This document shows, one piece after another, positions 25,424 through 33,555 of a stretch of DNA of 64,000 nt (the stretch's first letter is position 1; each line of letters begins with the position of its first letter). Origin of the DNA: CAADGU01 sp035444285 (GTDB taxonomy: Bacteria > Chloroflexota > Anaerolineae > Promineifilales > Promineifilaceae). The translations under genes were made by a program, and so were the position numbers. The notes beneath the pieces were generated by a model, which was not told the DNA's origin, made no database searches, and saw only the letters and a list, made by a program, of their open reading frames with translations. Location: contig DAOMOK010000001.1 of NCBI GenBank assembly GCA_035444285.1, positions 186,001-250,000 on the forward strand. Direction: 5' to 3'.

Positions 25424-27358
25424 TCAGGGGATGGTGAACGGAACGGTGATTGTGTCCTGGGCGGTGGCGGTGAGCAGCCGACGGCCGTCCGCCGCATCAT
25501 ACCACCCCGTTAGCAACGTATATGCGCCAGGGGCCAGGTTTTCCGGCAAAGGGATGGTGTAACTGTCTACCACCGTTTCCCCACGCTGCCAGCAGGTAGG
25601 CGGCCATTGACCGGTTACGGGCCAGTTGTCTTGTTGCGCTACCAGTTCACCTTGTGCGTTCAGCAGGTGGTTGAAGACGGTATACGGCCGTAACACCCCC
25701 CGTTCCAACTGCCAAAACAACGTGACCTCAAGTGCTGTTTCCGCCGGGCGCACCGTATACCCGGTCAGGCGAATGGCCTCGCCAAAGAGAATGTCGGTGG
25801 TTGTGTCCGGGACGACGAGGGGTTGCGACGGCCGTTGCGCCACCACCGCCACCGCCCGCACCGGCTGCCAGGCCAACGCCAGCGCCAGCGTCAGCGCCAA
25901 CTGCATTCCCACCAGCGCCGCCTGCCGTTGCCAACCCGGTTGGTTTTCTGCCAACCAGTGGGCGGCGACCAGCGCCAGAAACGGGAAGAAAAAGAGCCAC
26001 AGCCGCCCCACTTCCCCCCGCGCTGCGCCGGAAAAATTGAGCACCAGCAGCAGCACGGCCGTGCTCGCCGCCAGCCAATGCACGGGCGTTAGCGGACGGC
26101 GGCGGATGGTTTGCAGCAGCACGGCCGTGAACCCCACCGCCACCACCCACCCGGCAAACACCAGCACATCCACTAAATCCCACACAACCCACCAGCTATA
26201 GCGGCGGATATGCGTCACCAATTCATAATGCTGCCCCAAACCGGTCTGGAAAATGGCCCAGGGTGGCACACCCCAGCCCAGCCAGTAAAGCAGCCAGAGG
26301 GTGGCGGCGCCGAGGGCGAAAGTAAGTGAGCAGGTGAGCAGGTGAGCAGGTGAAGGCGGCGGGGTGAAGGGGGGGCGTGACGACGTGATGCGTGATGCGT
26401 GACCCGTGACACCGGATACCAGATGGATGGCAGTATATGTGAGTAGCAACAAGGCCAGGGAGAGGTTGCCCAGACTGAGGAAGGTTGCCAGAGAGAAGAG
26501 CAGGCCAGAGAGGAAAAACCAGCGCCATGACCAGCGTTGTAGACCGCGATGAAGGGCCAGGAAGATGAGCAAACTGAGCGGTGCGTAAAGCTGCACCGCT
26601 TTGGGGGCGAACAGCAGCAGCGAGGGGAGGGTGATGACTAAGAGGGTTGCCAGCTTCACGGCCGTGCCCGCCAACATCGCGCGTGCCAGCCAGTAAGCGG
26701 GGAAAACGGTTAGCGCCGCCGCCAGCAGGGGGATGATGGCCCAGATGAGCAGAGAGGCGGATACGGCCGTAGGTCTGTCCAGCAGCCACAAATCAATACA
26801 GCGCGCTGCCGCCGCCGGGTACGCTAACCGCTCCGCCAATGCCGGGGATCGCGCCAGCCATTCCATCGTCAGCCGGTTGGCAATCAGCAGCCCCGGCGGA
26901 TGGGTGCGGGCATGTTCGGAGGTAAAGGTGGGCATCAGCGCCGGGTAATGGCGCAGGCTGTCATTCAGGTCTGGCAGTTCCGCCGCCGGTTGGAAGAAGC
27001 CGCTTTCCAGGTTGGAATATACCCGGTTAATCAGTTCATCGCGGATGGCGGCGCTGTCGGCGTTCATGAGCGCCAGTTGCAGCAGCAGGCTGGCCCCCGC
27101 CAGCAGCCACAGACCTGCTTTCACCGCACGGCCGTGTCCCTCCAACCGCAGCCACCAGGCCGCCACACCCCCCATGAGCAGCGTTGCCAATACCGGTTTG
27201 AGCCAGAGGGTGTACGGCCGTAACCGGTAAGGCCAGTACCACTCCGCCGTTTCCGGGGCGGGGCCGCGCAAATAGGGCAGCCAGTCGGTGAGGATAAGGA
27301 GTATGAGTACGGCCGTGCCGCTCCCCAAAATGGTAAACCAGAGGCGCTGACGATTCAT
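25424..27358 (-). CDS. GT-C-type membrane glycosyltransferase-like protein (GT39-related)
   Basis: A 644-residue polytopic membrane protein, about ten to twelve helices, followed by a soluble C-terminal beta-rich domain of ~110 residues (LTGYTVRPAETALEVTLFWQLERGVLRPYTVFNHLL). The motif HARTHPPGLLIANRL after the first periplasmic loop resembles the acceptor-side motif of GT39/ArnT-like enzymes that transfer sugars from polyprenyl-phosphate donors, so a role in cell-surface glycosylation is likely but the substrate is unknown. The ATG at 27358 (MNRQRLW) is chosen over an in-frame TTG five codons earlier. Oddity: residues around 316-344 (HASRITSSRPPFTPPPSP) are encoded by an intergenic-type repeat inserted in frame. 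Confidence 0.75.
   Translation of the reverse strand: MNRQRLWFTILGSGTAVLILLILTDWLPYLRGPAPETAEWYWPYRLRPYTLWLKPVLATLLMGGVAAWWLRLEGHGRAVKAGLWLLAGASLLLQLALMNADSAAIRDELINRVYSNLESGFFQPAAELPDLNDSLRHYPALMPTFTSEHARTHPPGLLIANRLTMEWLARSPALAERLAYPAAAARCIDLWLLDRPTAVSASLLIWAIIPLLAAALTVFPAYWLARAMLAGTAVKLATLLVITLPSLLLFAPKAVQLYAPLSLLIFLALHRGLQRWSWRWFFLSGLLFSLATFLSLGNLSLALLLLTYTAIHLVSGVTGHASRITSSRPPFTPPPSPAHLLTCSLTFALGAATLWLLYWLGWGVPPWAIFQTGLGQHYELVTHIRRYSWWVVWDLVDVLVFAGWVVAVGFTAVLLQTIRRRPLTPVHWLAASTAVLLLVLNFSGAARGEVGRLWLFFFPFLALVAAHWLAENQPGWQRQAALVGMQLALTLALALAWQPVRAVAVVAQRPSQPLVVPDTTTDILFGEAIRLTGYTVRPAETALEVTLFWQLERGVLRPYTVFNHLLNAQGELVAQQDNWPVTGQWPPTCWQRGETVVDSYTIPLPENLAPGAYTLLTGWYDAADGRRLLTATAQDTITVPFTIP
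26326..26410. repeat. Octamer and heptamer repeats inserted in frame within the glycosyltransferase gene
   Basis: GTGAGCAG units at 8-bp period are followed by GTGATGC heptamers, in all about 85 bp. The same units occur between genes elsewhere (24732, 29643, 36956, 59786). Here the sequence is read through as a Pro/Ser-rich loop without breaking the frame. Confidence 0.8.
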
Positions 27359-27373
27359 AAGGCAATTGGGCAA

Positions 27374-27787
27374 TTACGTAATGACCACCCGCCCTTCTTC
27401 GCTGATATGCAGATAATCGCCGGTTTGCACGGCCGTATATCCCTCCTCAGCCAACACCAGCACCGGTGGGCTATGGTCATACATTTCCCGTGCTACGGCC
27501 GCGCCCAACGCCAGGATGCCATCCACTTCGGCGGTGAGGATGGCGGCGGGGGCCGTGCCCAGACGCACCGCTTCCAGCAAGATGCTGCTGGCGCTGCTGG
27601 AACCACGCCCGGCGGGCAGCACCAGCACCTTGCCCGTCACCACCTGCCCGGCGCAGGGGTGCCGCCGATCCATAATCTCACCCGTTTCCGGGTTCAGCCC
27701 GCCCCATAGACTGAGCGGTTCCGGCAAAACCAAAGCCTCGCCCTGCGCATTGCCCGATACTAAAACCGTTCCCATCAGGACAATCAT
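27374..27787 (-). CDS. Aconitase X small (swivel) subunit, DUF126
   Basis: A 137-residue swivelling domain of the aconitase X superfamily. Hallmarks are GTVLVSGNAQGEALVLPEPLSLWGGLNPETGEIMDRRHPCAGQVVTGKVLVLPAGRGSSSAS in sequence order, including the GRGSSS phosphate/sulphate loop, then LEAVRLGTAPAAILTAEVDGILALGA. It pairs with the large subunit encoded at 28368-29627. Characterised aconitase X enzymes are cis-3-hydroxyproline dehydratase or (archaeal) phosphomevalonate dehydratase; the reaction here is not decided by sequence alone. The ATG at 27787 is preferred over a TTG four codons earlier. Unusually, an unrelated DUF3592 gene and a strong hairpin separate the two subunits. Confidence 0.88.
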   Translation of the reverse strand: MIVLMGTVLVSGNAQGEALVLPEPLSLWGGLNPETGEIMDRRHPCAGQVVTGKVLVLPAGRGSSSASSILLEAVRLGTAPAAILTAEVDGILALGAAVAREMYDHSPPVLVLAEEGYTAVQTGDYLHISEEGRVVIT

Positions 27788-27803
27788 GTTAAATCTCAAA
27801 TAG

Positions 27804-27836
27804 AGACATCCGATTTTTTAGAAAAATCGGATGTCT
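27804..27836. terminator. Hairpin between DUF3592 gene and aconitase X small subunit
   Basis: Perfect 15-bp stem AGACATCCGATTTTT (27804-27818) with its complement at 27822-27836 and loop TAG. It stands just upstream of the small-subunit ATG on the minus strand, so it either ends transcription from the preceding gene or is a leader structure. Confidence 0.7.
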
Positions 27837-27843
27837 GATCTTA

Positions 27844-28338
27844 TCATTCATCCAACGCCTTGCCTTGCCAAATGCGCATCCCCCCCCAGATATTCATGCC
27901 AATCAAAATAACCACAAACAGACCGGCCAACCCGGCCCAAAGTAACCAGAAGATGCCACCGACAACCTCGGCCCTTTGTGGATTGTTCGGATCGTAGATT
28001 ACCTCTACCTGTTCTCCCACATCATAACGGGGTGGGTCTGAGGCATTGCCGCTATCAAACGTGTAGGTTTGTCCGGCTACCCGGAATTCCACAATGGGGG
28101 AATAAACACAACAACCCCCTTCTGCCGAATCTGACTCATCCAGCCCGACTACTGTGCCCATCACACTCGCCCCATTCTGGCTTAACTGATAATCCCTGTT
28201 GGCAAAATAGAGGAAAAGGCCAATGAAAAAGATAAAGAGCAGATTGAACCCCACCAACAGGCAGCCAGAGCGCAGCCGCTCCAGGCAACCCATCGTCGTG
28301 TCAACGGCCGTTTCTGCTTTTCTCACTCGATTTGTCAC
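27844..28338 (-). CDS. DUF3592-type membrane protein
   Basis: A 164-residue protein with two transmembrane segments (LLVGFNLLFIFFIGLFLYFA ~28-47 and IFWLLWAGLAGLFVVILIGMNIWGG ~127-151) flanking a small extracytoplasmic beta domain. The domain has the DUF3592 pattern: ASVMGTVVGLD, CCVYSPIVEFRVAGQTYTF, GEQVEVIYDPNNPQRAEV. The function of this family is unknown. The start is a GTG at 28338, with AAGGAG eight bases upstream. It lies between the two aconitase X subunit genes on the same strand. Confidence 0.88.
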   Translation of the reverse strand: MTNRVRKAETAVDTTMGCLERLRSGCLLVGFNLLFIFFIGLFLYFANRDYQLSQNGASVMGTVVGLDESDSAEGGCCVYSPIVEFRVAGQTYTFDSGNASDPPRYDVGEQVEVIYDPNNPQRAEVVGGIFWLLWAGLAGLFVVILIGMNIWGGMRIWQGKALDE

Positions 28339-28367
28339 CTGGTATCTCCTTGCTGCAACTTTTTATC

Positions 28368-29627
28368 TCACCACAAATCAACATCTCGCCACACAAAGCC
28401 TTGTGCGGCGGAGCGCACACACTCTACCAGACTGCCAAACACCACCTCAAAACCGATGTTGCCCGGCGCGTAGTGGGCGAACTTGCCCGAATTGGTCATC
28501 AGCACGCCGCCTTTATGGCGCACGATGGGGGCCACCACCACGCAGGTATCCACCACCAGCCTTACCCCCATCGTTTGCAACTGTGCCAGCCAGCCGCGCT
28601 GCTGCAAACCCGCCAAAACCAACCGATTGGTACAAACGATAAATTCTACTTCCGGGCGAATGGGATATTGTGCCAACAAGGGCATGAGAGCAGCAAATTC
28701 GGCGAGTGAAAAGTGGGGGCTGCCCAGCGCCACCACATGAATCGCACCATCTTCGGCCGTACCCAACTGGCCCAATGCCTCCCGCAAATCGGCCAGCGTC
28801 ACCGCGATGGTTTGCTCCGGCGGCCGTCCCTGAAAAGCCGCGTCCAGCGTGGGCGCTTCCGGCGTCACCCCTGCTGCATGAAACAGTGCCACTGCCCCCG
28901 ACGAAGCTGCCGCCGCGCCCAACGCCTTCAACTGGTCTTCCGTCGTCTCCGGCAGCAGCCCTTCAATCACCGGGATTCTTGATTGCGACTTCTCGCCCAA
29001 CAGATAACCTAAAACAGGGAAAAAGACATCTTCGCGCAGCAATCGTTCTGAGATGCCTTGCAATCTAAAAAGAAGCTGCCCGCGCCGGTTTTCGGGCAGA
29101 TGCAGCCCAAAAGCGGGGGCGCGGCCCGTGATTGCCATGCAAATATCAATAAAGTCGCCATAGCGGTTGGTACGCGCCCCCAACACGGAGTTGGCAAAGA
29201 CGATGGCATTGCTCTCTGCCCAGGCAATGTCTGTGCCCAAAGGGGGGCGGTGCATGGCCTGGTAGGGGGCGCATGTCCAGATGGGCTGGCAGCCCATTTG
29301 TTCGTAGGCGTGCATCAGCCGGGTGGCGTGGGCCGCCAGTTGGGGCGTGCCCTGGAAATGTTCCGGGTGCAGCAGGTCAACCGCGCCTACGTTGAGCGTG
29401 GTAGGGATGCGCACCTGCGCCCCGCCCGCTACCAGCCGCTCGGCAAATTCCAGGCCGGAGTCGCCATGATACAGGCAGCCATCAATGTGCGCCGAAGCCA
29501 CATCCAGCAGCCGTTCCGCGCCATGCACCCCGGCCATTGTCACCAGAATGCGCATGGCCATCTGCACGGCCGTGCCCCGTTCCCCCGCCAACATCGCCTC
29601 ATCTTCCGCCGTCAATTCAATTGCCAT
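28368..29627 (-). CDS. Aconitase X catalytic (large) subunit, DUF521
   Basis: A 419-residue dehydratase subunit of the aconitase X family, expected to bind an Fe-S cluster with the swivel subunit at 27374-27787. Family blocks are LTAEDEAMLAGERGTAVQMAMRILV, SAHIDGCLYHGDSGLEFAERL, RIPTTLNVGAVDLLHP, CAPYQAMHRPPLGTDIAWAESNAIVFANSVLGARTNRYGDFIDICMAITGRAP, and near the end GVRLVVDTCVVVAPIV and MTNSGKFAHYAPGNIGFEVVFGSLVECVRSA. The cysteines in QPIWTCAP, VDTCVV and VECVRS are the candidate cluster ligands. It is the first gene of a likely minus-strand unit with DUF3592 and the small subunit, divergent from smc. Confidence 0.9.
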   Translation of the reverse strand: MAIELTAEDEAMLAGERGTAVQMAMRILVTMAGVHGAERLLDVASAHIDGCLYHGDSGLEFAERLVAGGAQVRIPTTLNVGAVDLLHPEHFQGTPQLAAHATRLMHAYEQMGCQPIWTCAPYQAMHRPPLGTDIAWAESNAIVFANSVLGARTNRYGDFIDICMAITGRAPAFGLHLPENRRGQLLFRLQGISERLLREDVFFPVLGYLLGEKSQSRIPVIEGLLPETTEDQLKALGAAAASSGAVALFHAAGVTPEAPTLDAAFQGRPPEQTIAVTLADLREALGQLGTAEDGAIHVVALGSPHFSLAEFAALMPLLAQYPIRPEVEFIVCTNRLVLAGLQQRGWLAQLQTMGVRLVVDTCVVVAPIVRHKGGVLMTNSGKFAHYAPGNIGFEVVFGSLVECVRSAAQGFVWRDVDLW

Positions 29628-29642
29628 ATTGTGATTATAGAG

Positions 29643-29682
29643 TATCACGCATCACGCATCACGTGATGCATGATGCGTGATA
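29643..29682. repeat. 40-bp near-perfect palindrome of GTGATGC heptamers between acnX and smc
   Basis: TATCACGCATCACGCATCAC is directly followed by its reverse complement with one mismatch and no loop. It sits midway between divergent start codons. It may be a cruciform, a protein-binding palindrome or simply a repeat. Confidence 0.8.
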
Positions 29683-29727
29683 ACTTGCCACCTGCCACTT
29701 GTCACTTGCCTCCTTCCCCTCTATACT
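29683..29727 (+). promoter_or_regulatory. smc promoter built in an ACTTGCC heptamer array; near-leaderless transcript
   Basis: Four heptamers (ACTTGCC, ACCTGCC, ACTTGTC, ACTTGCC; 29683-29710) create a -35 box TTGTCA (29699-29704). A 17-bp spacer leads to -10 box TATACT (29722-29727). Transcription would start about 5 nt before the smc ATG, and no Shine-Dalgarno sequence is present, consistent with a near-leaderless mRNA. Confidence 0.65.
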
Positions 29728-29738
29728 GCCCGCCGCCT

Positions 29739-32700
29739 ATGAGAATCAAACGCCTTTCCCTGCAAGGGTACAAAACCTTTGCCATTAAAACTGAATTTGA
29801 ATTTGATATGGGGATCACGGCCGTTGTCGGCCCCAATGGCAGTGGCAAGAGCAACATCGCCGACGCCTTGCGCTGGGTTCTGGGTGAACAGAGCTACAGC
29901 ACCCTGCGCGGCAAACGCACCACCGACATGATCTTCGCCGGCAGCCAGAGCCGCGCCCGCGCCGGCATGGCCCAGGTGATGCTCACCCTGGACAACAGCG
30001 AAGGCTGGCTGCCCATTGATTACAGCGAAGTGGAAATTGGTCGCCGCGCCTACCGTTCCGGTGAGAATGAATACCTCCTCAACGGCCAAAAGGTACGGTT
30101 GAAGGATGTCACCGATTTACTGGCGACCAGTGGCCTGGCGGAGCGCACCTATACCATCATCGGTCAGGGGTTGGTAGATCAGGCGCTTTCGCTGCGTTCG
30201 GAGGAGCGGCGGGCGCTTTTTGAAGAAGCGGCGGGCATTAACCATTACAAGAGCCGCCGGGCGGAAACGCTGCGCCGCTTGCAGGAGACGCAGCATAATT
30301 TGCAGCGCATCCACGACATTTTGGCGGAAATCCAGCCCCGGCTGGCTTCGCTGAAACGGCAGGCCACCCGCGCCCGCAATTACGAACAAATTCAGGCCGA
30401 CCTGCACCACCTGCTGCGCCTCTGGTATGGCTACAAGTGGGAGCAGGCGAAGAAGGAACTGCGGCAGGTGCGGGACACGGCCGTGTCCGCTGAAACCACC
30501 TGGCAGCAAAATCGCCACAAGCTGCGCGTGCGCCAGGAAAACAGCGACGACCTGCGCCGCCGTCTGCACCGGCTGGAACAACAGGTGGCTGACCTGCAAA
30601 ACGAACGCGACGAAACACGCGACCAACTGGAAACAGCGCGGCGGCAGGCGGCCATCATGGGCGAACGGCGCGAATCGTTGGCGCGGCGGTTGGCGGAAGT
30701 GGAGGCCGATTTGCCCGGTCTGGAGCAGCAGACAGCGGCGGCGCAGGCCGAACTGACCGCCGCTTTGCATGATCTGGCGGCAGCCCAGGCGGAGTTGCAG
30801 CACAGCCGGGGGCAGTGGCAGCAGTTCAATGCCGATTATGAAACGACCCGGCGCGAGATTAACAAATGGCAAACGGCCGTGCAGCAAGCCACCCAACAGC
30901 AGCGCGAAAAACAAAATCGGGTGGCGCAGGCGCAGGGACAGATCAACCAGCTTCGGGAACGGTTAAAAGAGCGCGGGGTGGAACAACATCAGGCGGACGA
31001 AGATGAATTGGTGCAGGTGGGGGCAGAAATTGAGCGGCTGACGGCCGTGCTCCAATCCACCCAACAACAAAACGACGACCTGCGGCGGCAGCGAGACGCC
31101 ATTGCCAACCAACGCCAGGCGCTCATCCGTGAATTGAAAACACAGCGGCAGGCACACCGAGACGCCGAACAGCAAATCAACCAGCGCCGCCGCGACCTGG
31201 CTCGCCTGGAAGCCCGCGCCGACATGTTGGATGGGCTGCGCCTGAAAGAAGTAGCCGCCCACCAGAACGGCGTCATGGGCGCGTTAGTCAACTTCATTAC
31301 CATTCCGCCGGTTTATGAACCGGCGATTGCGGCGGCAATGCAGGCGCGCCTGGGGGCGTGGCTGCTGCCGGATGAAAAGGCATTGTGGGAAATCCTGGCG
31401 GCGCAGAATGGTGCCAATCTGGCGGCTACTACCCTGGTGGCCATTGCCCTGAACCGTATCCAACTGCCGGAACTGGTAGAAATGCCGGAAGATGAGGGCG
31501 TGATTGGTTGGGCAGCGGGATTGGTGGCGGCGCGCCCGGAGGCGGAGCGGGTGGCGCAACTGCTGCTAGGGCAAATTCTGTTGGTACAGGATGCCGCCGC
31601 CGCTTACCGGATTGCCGCGCATTTGCCGTTGGGCTGCACGGCCGTGTCGCTGGACGGTTTTATTGCGCATCCAGGTGGGCTGGTGGAGATGGGCAGCGGG
31701 CAGAGCAACATCCTGGCGCGGGAGACGGAATGGCGGCAGGCGCAGGTGGTGCTGGCTGAAGAAAGGCTCAAGGTGGCGGCGGCGGAAACGGCCGTAGTTG
31801 CCCAACAAACCACCATCCAACAACAGCAAAATCAGGTGGATGACCTGCAAAACGAGGAGGCGCGGCTGGCGCGGCTGCTGAATGAGGCCGCCCAGGAAAT
31901 ATCCCAGGCGCAGCGGGAAATGGACCGCCAGCGGCAGGTGTTGGCCTTTGCCGAACGGCAGCAGCAAAACCAGGCGCAGGAAGTGGGCCGTTTGGAACTG
32001 CGCATCACGGAGATTGAAGCGCAAATTGAAACGGATACGGCCGAATTGGTGTCGCTGGAAAAAACGGCGGCAGCGGCGCAGGTGAAACTGGCGGCGCTGC
32101 CGGTAACGGAATCACAGCAGCAGCGGGATGGTTTGCAGCAGGCGGTGAACGCGGCGCAAACCATTGTGGCCGGGCGGCAGGCGGTGGTAGACAGCCGCCG
32201 GGCAACGCTGGCTCAGTTTTCCAACCAACTGGCCCGGCTGCAAGAGCGCCGCGCTCAGTTGCAGCAGGAGCAGGCGGCGCTGGCGCAGGCGGCTGAGGAG
32301 CAGGAACGGACGCGCCTGTTTGATCGGGTGGCCGATCTGGAAGCGCGGCTAGGGCCGTTGAAGGAGCGATTAAGCGAGGCGCGGTTGGAACTGGCGCAGA
32401 TGGAGGAGGGTACGGCCGTGTTGCAAAAAGAGACGCACGACGCCGAAACACAGTATACCCAATCCAGAGTGGCGTTGACGCAAAGTCAGACGGCCGTGGA
32501 GAATTTGCAGGAGCGTATCAAGGCTGATCTGGGTATTGTGGCCTTGCCTTATGACGAAGACCAGACCGGGCCGACGCCGCTGCCTATTGATGGGGTGGAG
32601 AGGCTGCCGATTGTGACCGAACTGCCGGAGGACATCGAGACCACCATTCAGGAGTACCGGGCGCAAATGCACCGCATGGGGGCTATCAACCCGGATGCGC

Positions 32701-33296
32701 CCGAAGAGTACGAGACCACCCAGGAGCGCTTCGATTTTATGACGCAGCAGGTGGCTGATTTGAACGAGACGGAGGCACAGTTGCGCAAAATTATCGCCGA
32801 ACTGGACGACCTGACGTCGCGGGCATTTGCGGAAACGGTGGATAAGGTGAACGCGGTTTTTGGCGGCATTTTTACGCAGTTGTTTGGCGGCGGCGCGGCG
32901 CGGCTGGTACTGACGGACCCGGATGATCTGACGATCAGCGGGGTGGACATTATTGCCCGGCTGCCCAACCGGCGTGAGCAGGCGTTGGGGTTATTGTCGG
33001 GGGGGGAACGGTCGCTGACGGCCGTAGCCCTCATCTTCTCTCTGCTCAAAGTGGCGCCCACGCCGTTCTGTGTGCTGGACGAAGTGGACGCGGCGCTGGA
33101 CGAGGCCAATGTGAACCGCTTCCGCGACTTGCTGCAAGAGTTGAGCCTGAAGACGCAGTTCATCATCATCACCCACAACCGGGGCACGGTGCAGGCCGCT
33201 CAGACCATTTACGGCATCAGCATGGGCGCCGACAGCGCCAGCCAGGCCATCTCCATCAAACCAGAAGATTACATCAAACAGCCGGAGTTGTTGTGA
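29739..33296 (+). CDS. smc: Chromosome segregation protein SMC
   Basis: Full-length bacterial SMC ATPase, 1185 residues, which loops and compacts DNA with ScpA/ScpB. The N-terminal head has MRIKRLSLQGYKTFA and Walker A GPNGSGKS (31-38). Long coiled coils follow, with a hinge at about residues 500-650 (GVMGALVNFITIPPVYEPAIAAAM). The C-terminal head carries the signature LSGGERSLTAVAL (~1086) and Walker B FCVLDEVDAALDE (~1113). The ATG at 29739 coincides with the universal SMC N-terminus; 23 earlier open codons are repeat-derived. It has its own promoter inside a heptamer array and no SD sequence. No scpA/scpB or ftsY is adjacent. Confidence 0.97.
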   Translation: MRIKRLSLQGYKTFAIKTEFEFDMGITAVVGPNGSGKSNIADALRWVLGEQSYSTLRGKRTTDMIFAGSQSRARAGMAQVMLTLDNSEGWLPIDYSEVEIGRRAYRSGENEYLLNGQKVRLKDVTDLLATSGLAERTYTIIGQGLVDQALSLRSEERRALFEEAAGINHYKSRRAETLRRLQETQHNLQRIHDILAEIQPRLASLKRQATRARNYEQIQADLHHLLRLWYGYKWEQAKKELRQVRDTAVSAETTWQQNRHKLRVRQENSDDLRRRLHRLEQQVADLQNERDETRDQLETARRQAAIMGERRESLARRLAEVEADLPGLEQQTAAAQAELTAALHDLAAAQAELQHSRGQWQQFNADYETTRREINKWQTAVQQATQQQREKQNRVAQAQGQINQLRERLKERGVEQHQADEDELVQVGAEIERLTAVLQSTQQQNDDLRRQRDAIANQRQALIRELKTQRQAHRDAEQQINQRRRDLARLEARADMLDGLRLKEVAAHQNGVMGALVNFITIPPVYEPAIAAAMQARLGAWLLPDEKALWEILAAQNGANLAATTLVAIALNRIQLPELVEMPEDEGVIGWAAGLVAARPEAERVAQLLLGQILLVQDAAAAYRIAAHLPLGCTAVSLDGFIAHPGGLVEMGSGQSNILARETEWRQAQVVLAEERLKVAAAETAVVAQQTTIQQQQNQVDDLQNEEARLARLLNEAAQEISQAQREMDRQRQVLAFAERQQQNQAQEVGRLELRITEIEAQIETDTAELVSLEKTAAAAQVKLAALPVTESQQQRDGLQQAVNAAQTIVAGRQAVVDSRRATLAQFSNQLARLQERRAQLQQEQAALAQAAEEQERTRLFDRVADLEARLGPLKERLSEARLELAQMEEGTAVLQKETHDAETQYTQSRVALTQSQTAVENLQERIKADLGIVALPYDEDQTGPTPLPIDGVERLPIVTELPEDIETTIQEYRAQMHRMGAINPDAPEEYETTQERFDFMTQQVADLNETEAQLRKIIAELDDLTSRAFAETVDKVNAVFGGIFTQLFGGGAARLVLTDPDDLTISGVDIIARLPNRREQALGLLSGGERSLTAVALIFSLLKVAPTPFCVLDEVDAALDEANVNRFRDLLQELSLKTQFIIITHNRGTVQAAQTIYGISMGADSASQAISIKPEDYIKQPELL

Positions 33297-33361
33297 TGGG
33301 GGGACGGCCGTTACCCCACCACTTTATAACACTGACACCTCTTTATTTAATGCTTCTAACG

Positions 33362-33487
33362 GCCGTTTTGTATCATGCACCAGCCGTTTTGTAGCATGCA
33401 CCAGCCGCTTTGTGTCATGCACGAGCCGTTTTATACCATGCACCAGCCGCTTTGTATCATGCACCAGCCATTTTGCCCTCGTCCCCA
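33362..33487. repeat. Six tandem 21-bp repeats (GCCGTTTTGTATCATGCACCA type)
   Basis: Units begin at 33362, 33383, 33404, 33425, 33446 and 33467; the first five differ by one to four bases and the sixth diverges. There are no spacers, so this is not CRISPR. The period is three times seven. On the minus strand it reads as VHDTKRL repeats, but there is no sign that it is translated. Confidence 0.9.
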
Positions 33488-33509
33488 CGGGGATGAGGGC
33501 AAAATGGCT
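33466..33509. other. Hairpin at the end of the 21-bp repeat array
   Basis: AGCCATTTTGCCCTC (33466-33480) pairs perfectly with GAGGGCAAAATGGCT (33495-33509); the loop contains a further CCCC/GGGG pair. It follows smc and precedes the nucleotidyltransferase gene, so it may end smc transcription. Confidence 0.6.
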
Positions 33510-33555
33510 GGGGACGAGTATTGAATAGGCGGGGACGAGGATCGAAAAGGACAAT

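Noticed and set aside
33362..33487. CRISPR-like array
   Set aside because: Units are contiguous with no spacers and no cas genes are nearby.
33324..33554. Possible small protein of VHDTKRL repeats on the minus strand
   Set aside because: It is only the translation of the 21-bp tandem repeat and the hairpin; no ribosome-binding site and no support for coding.
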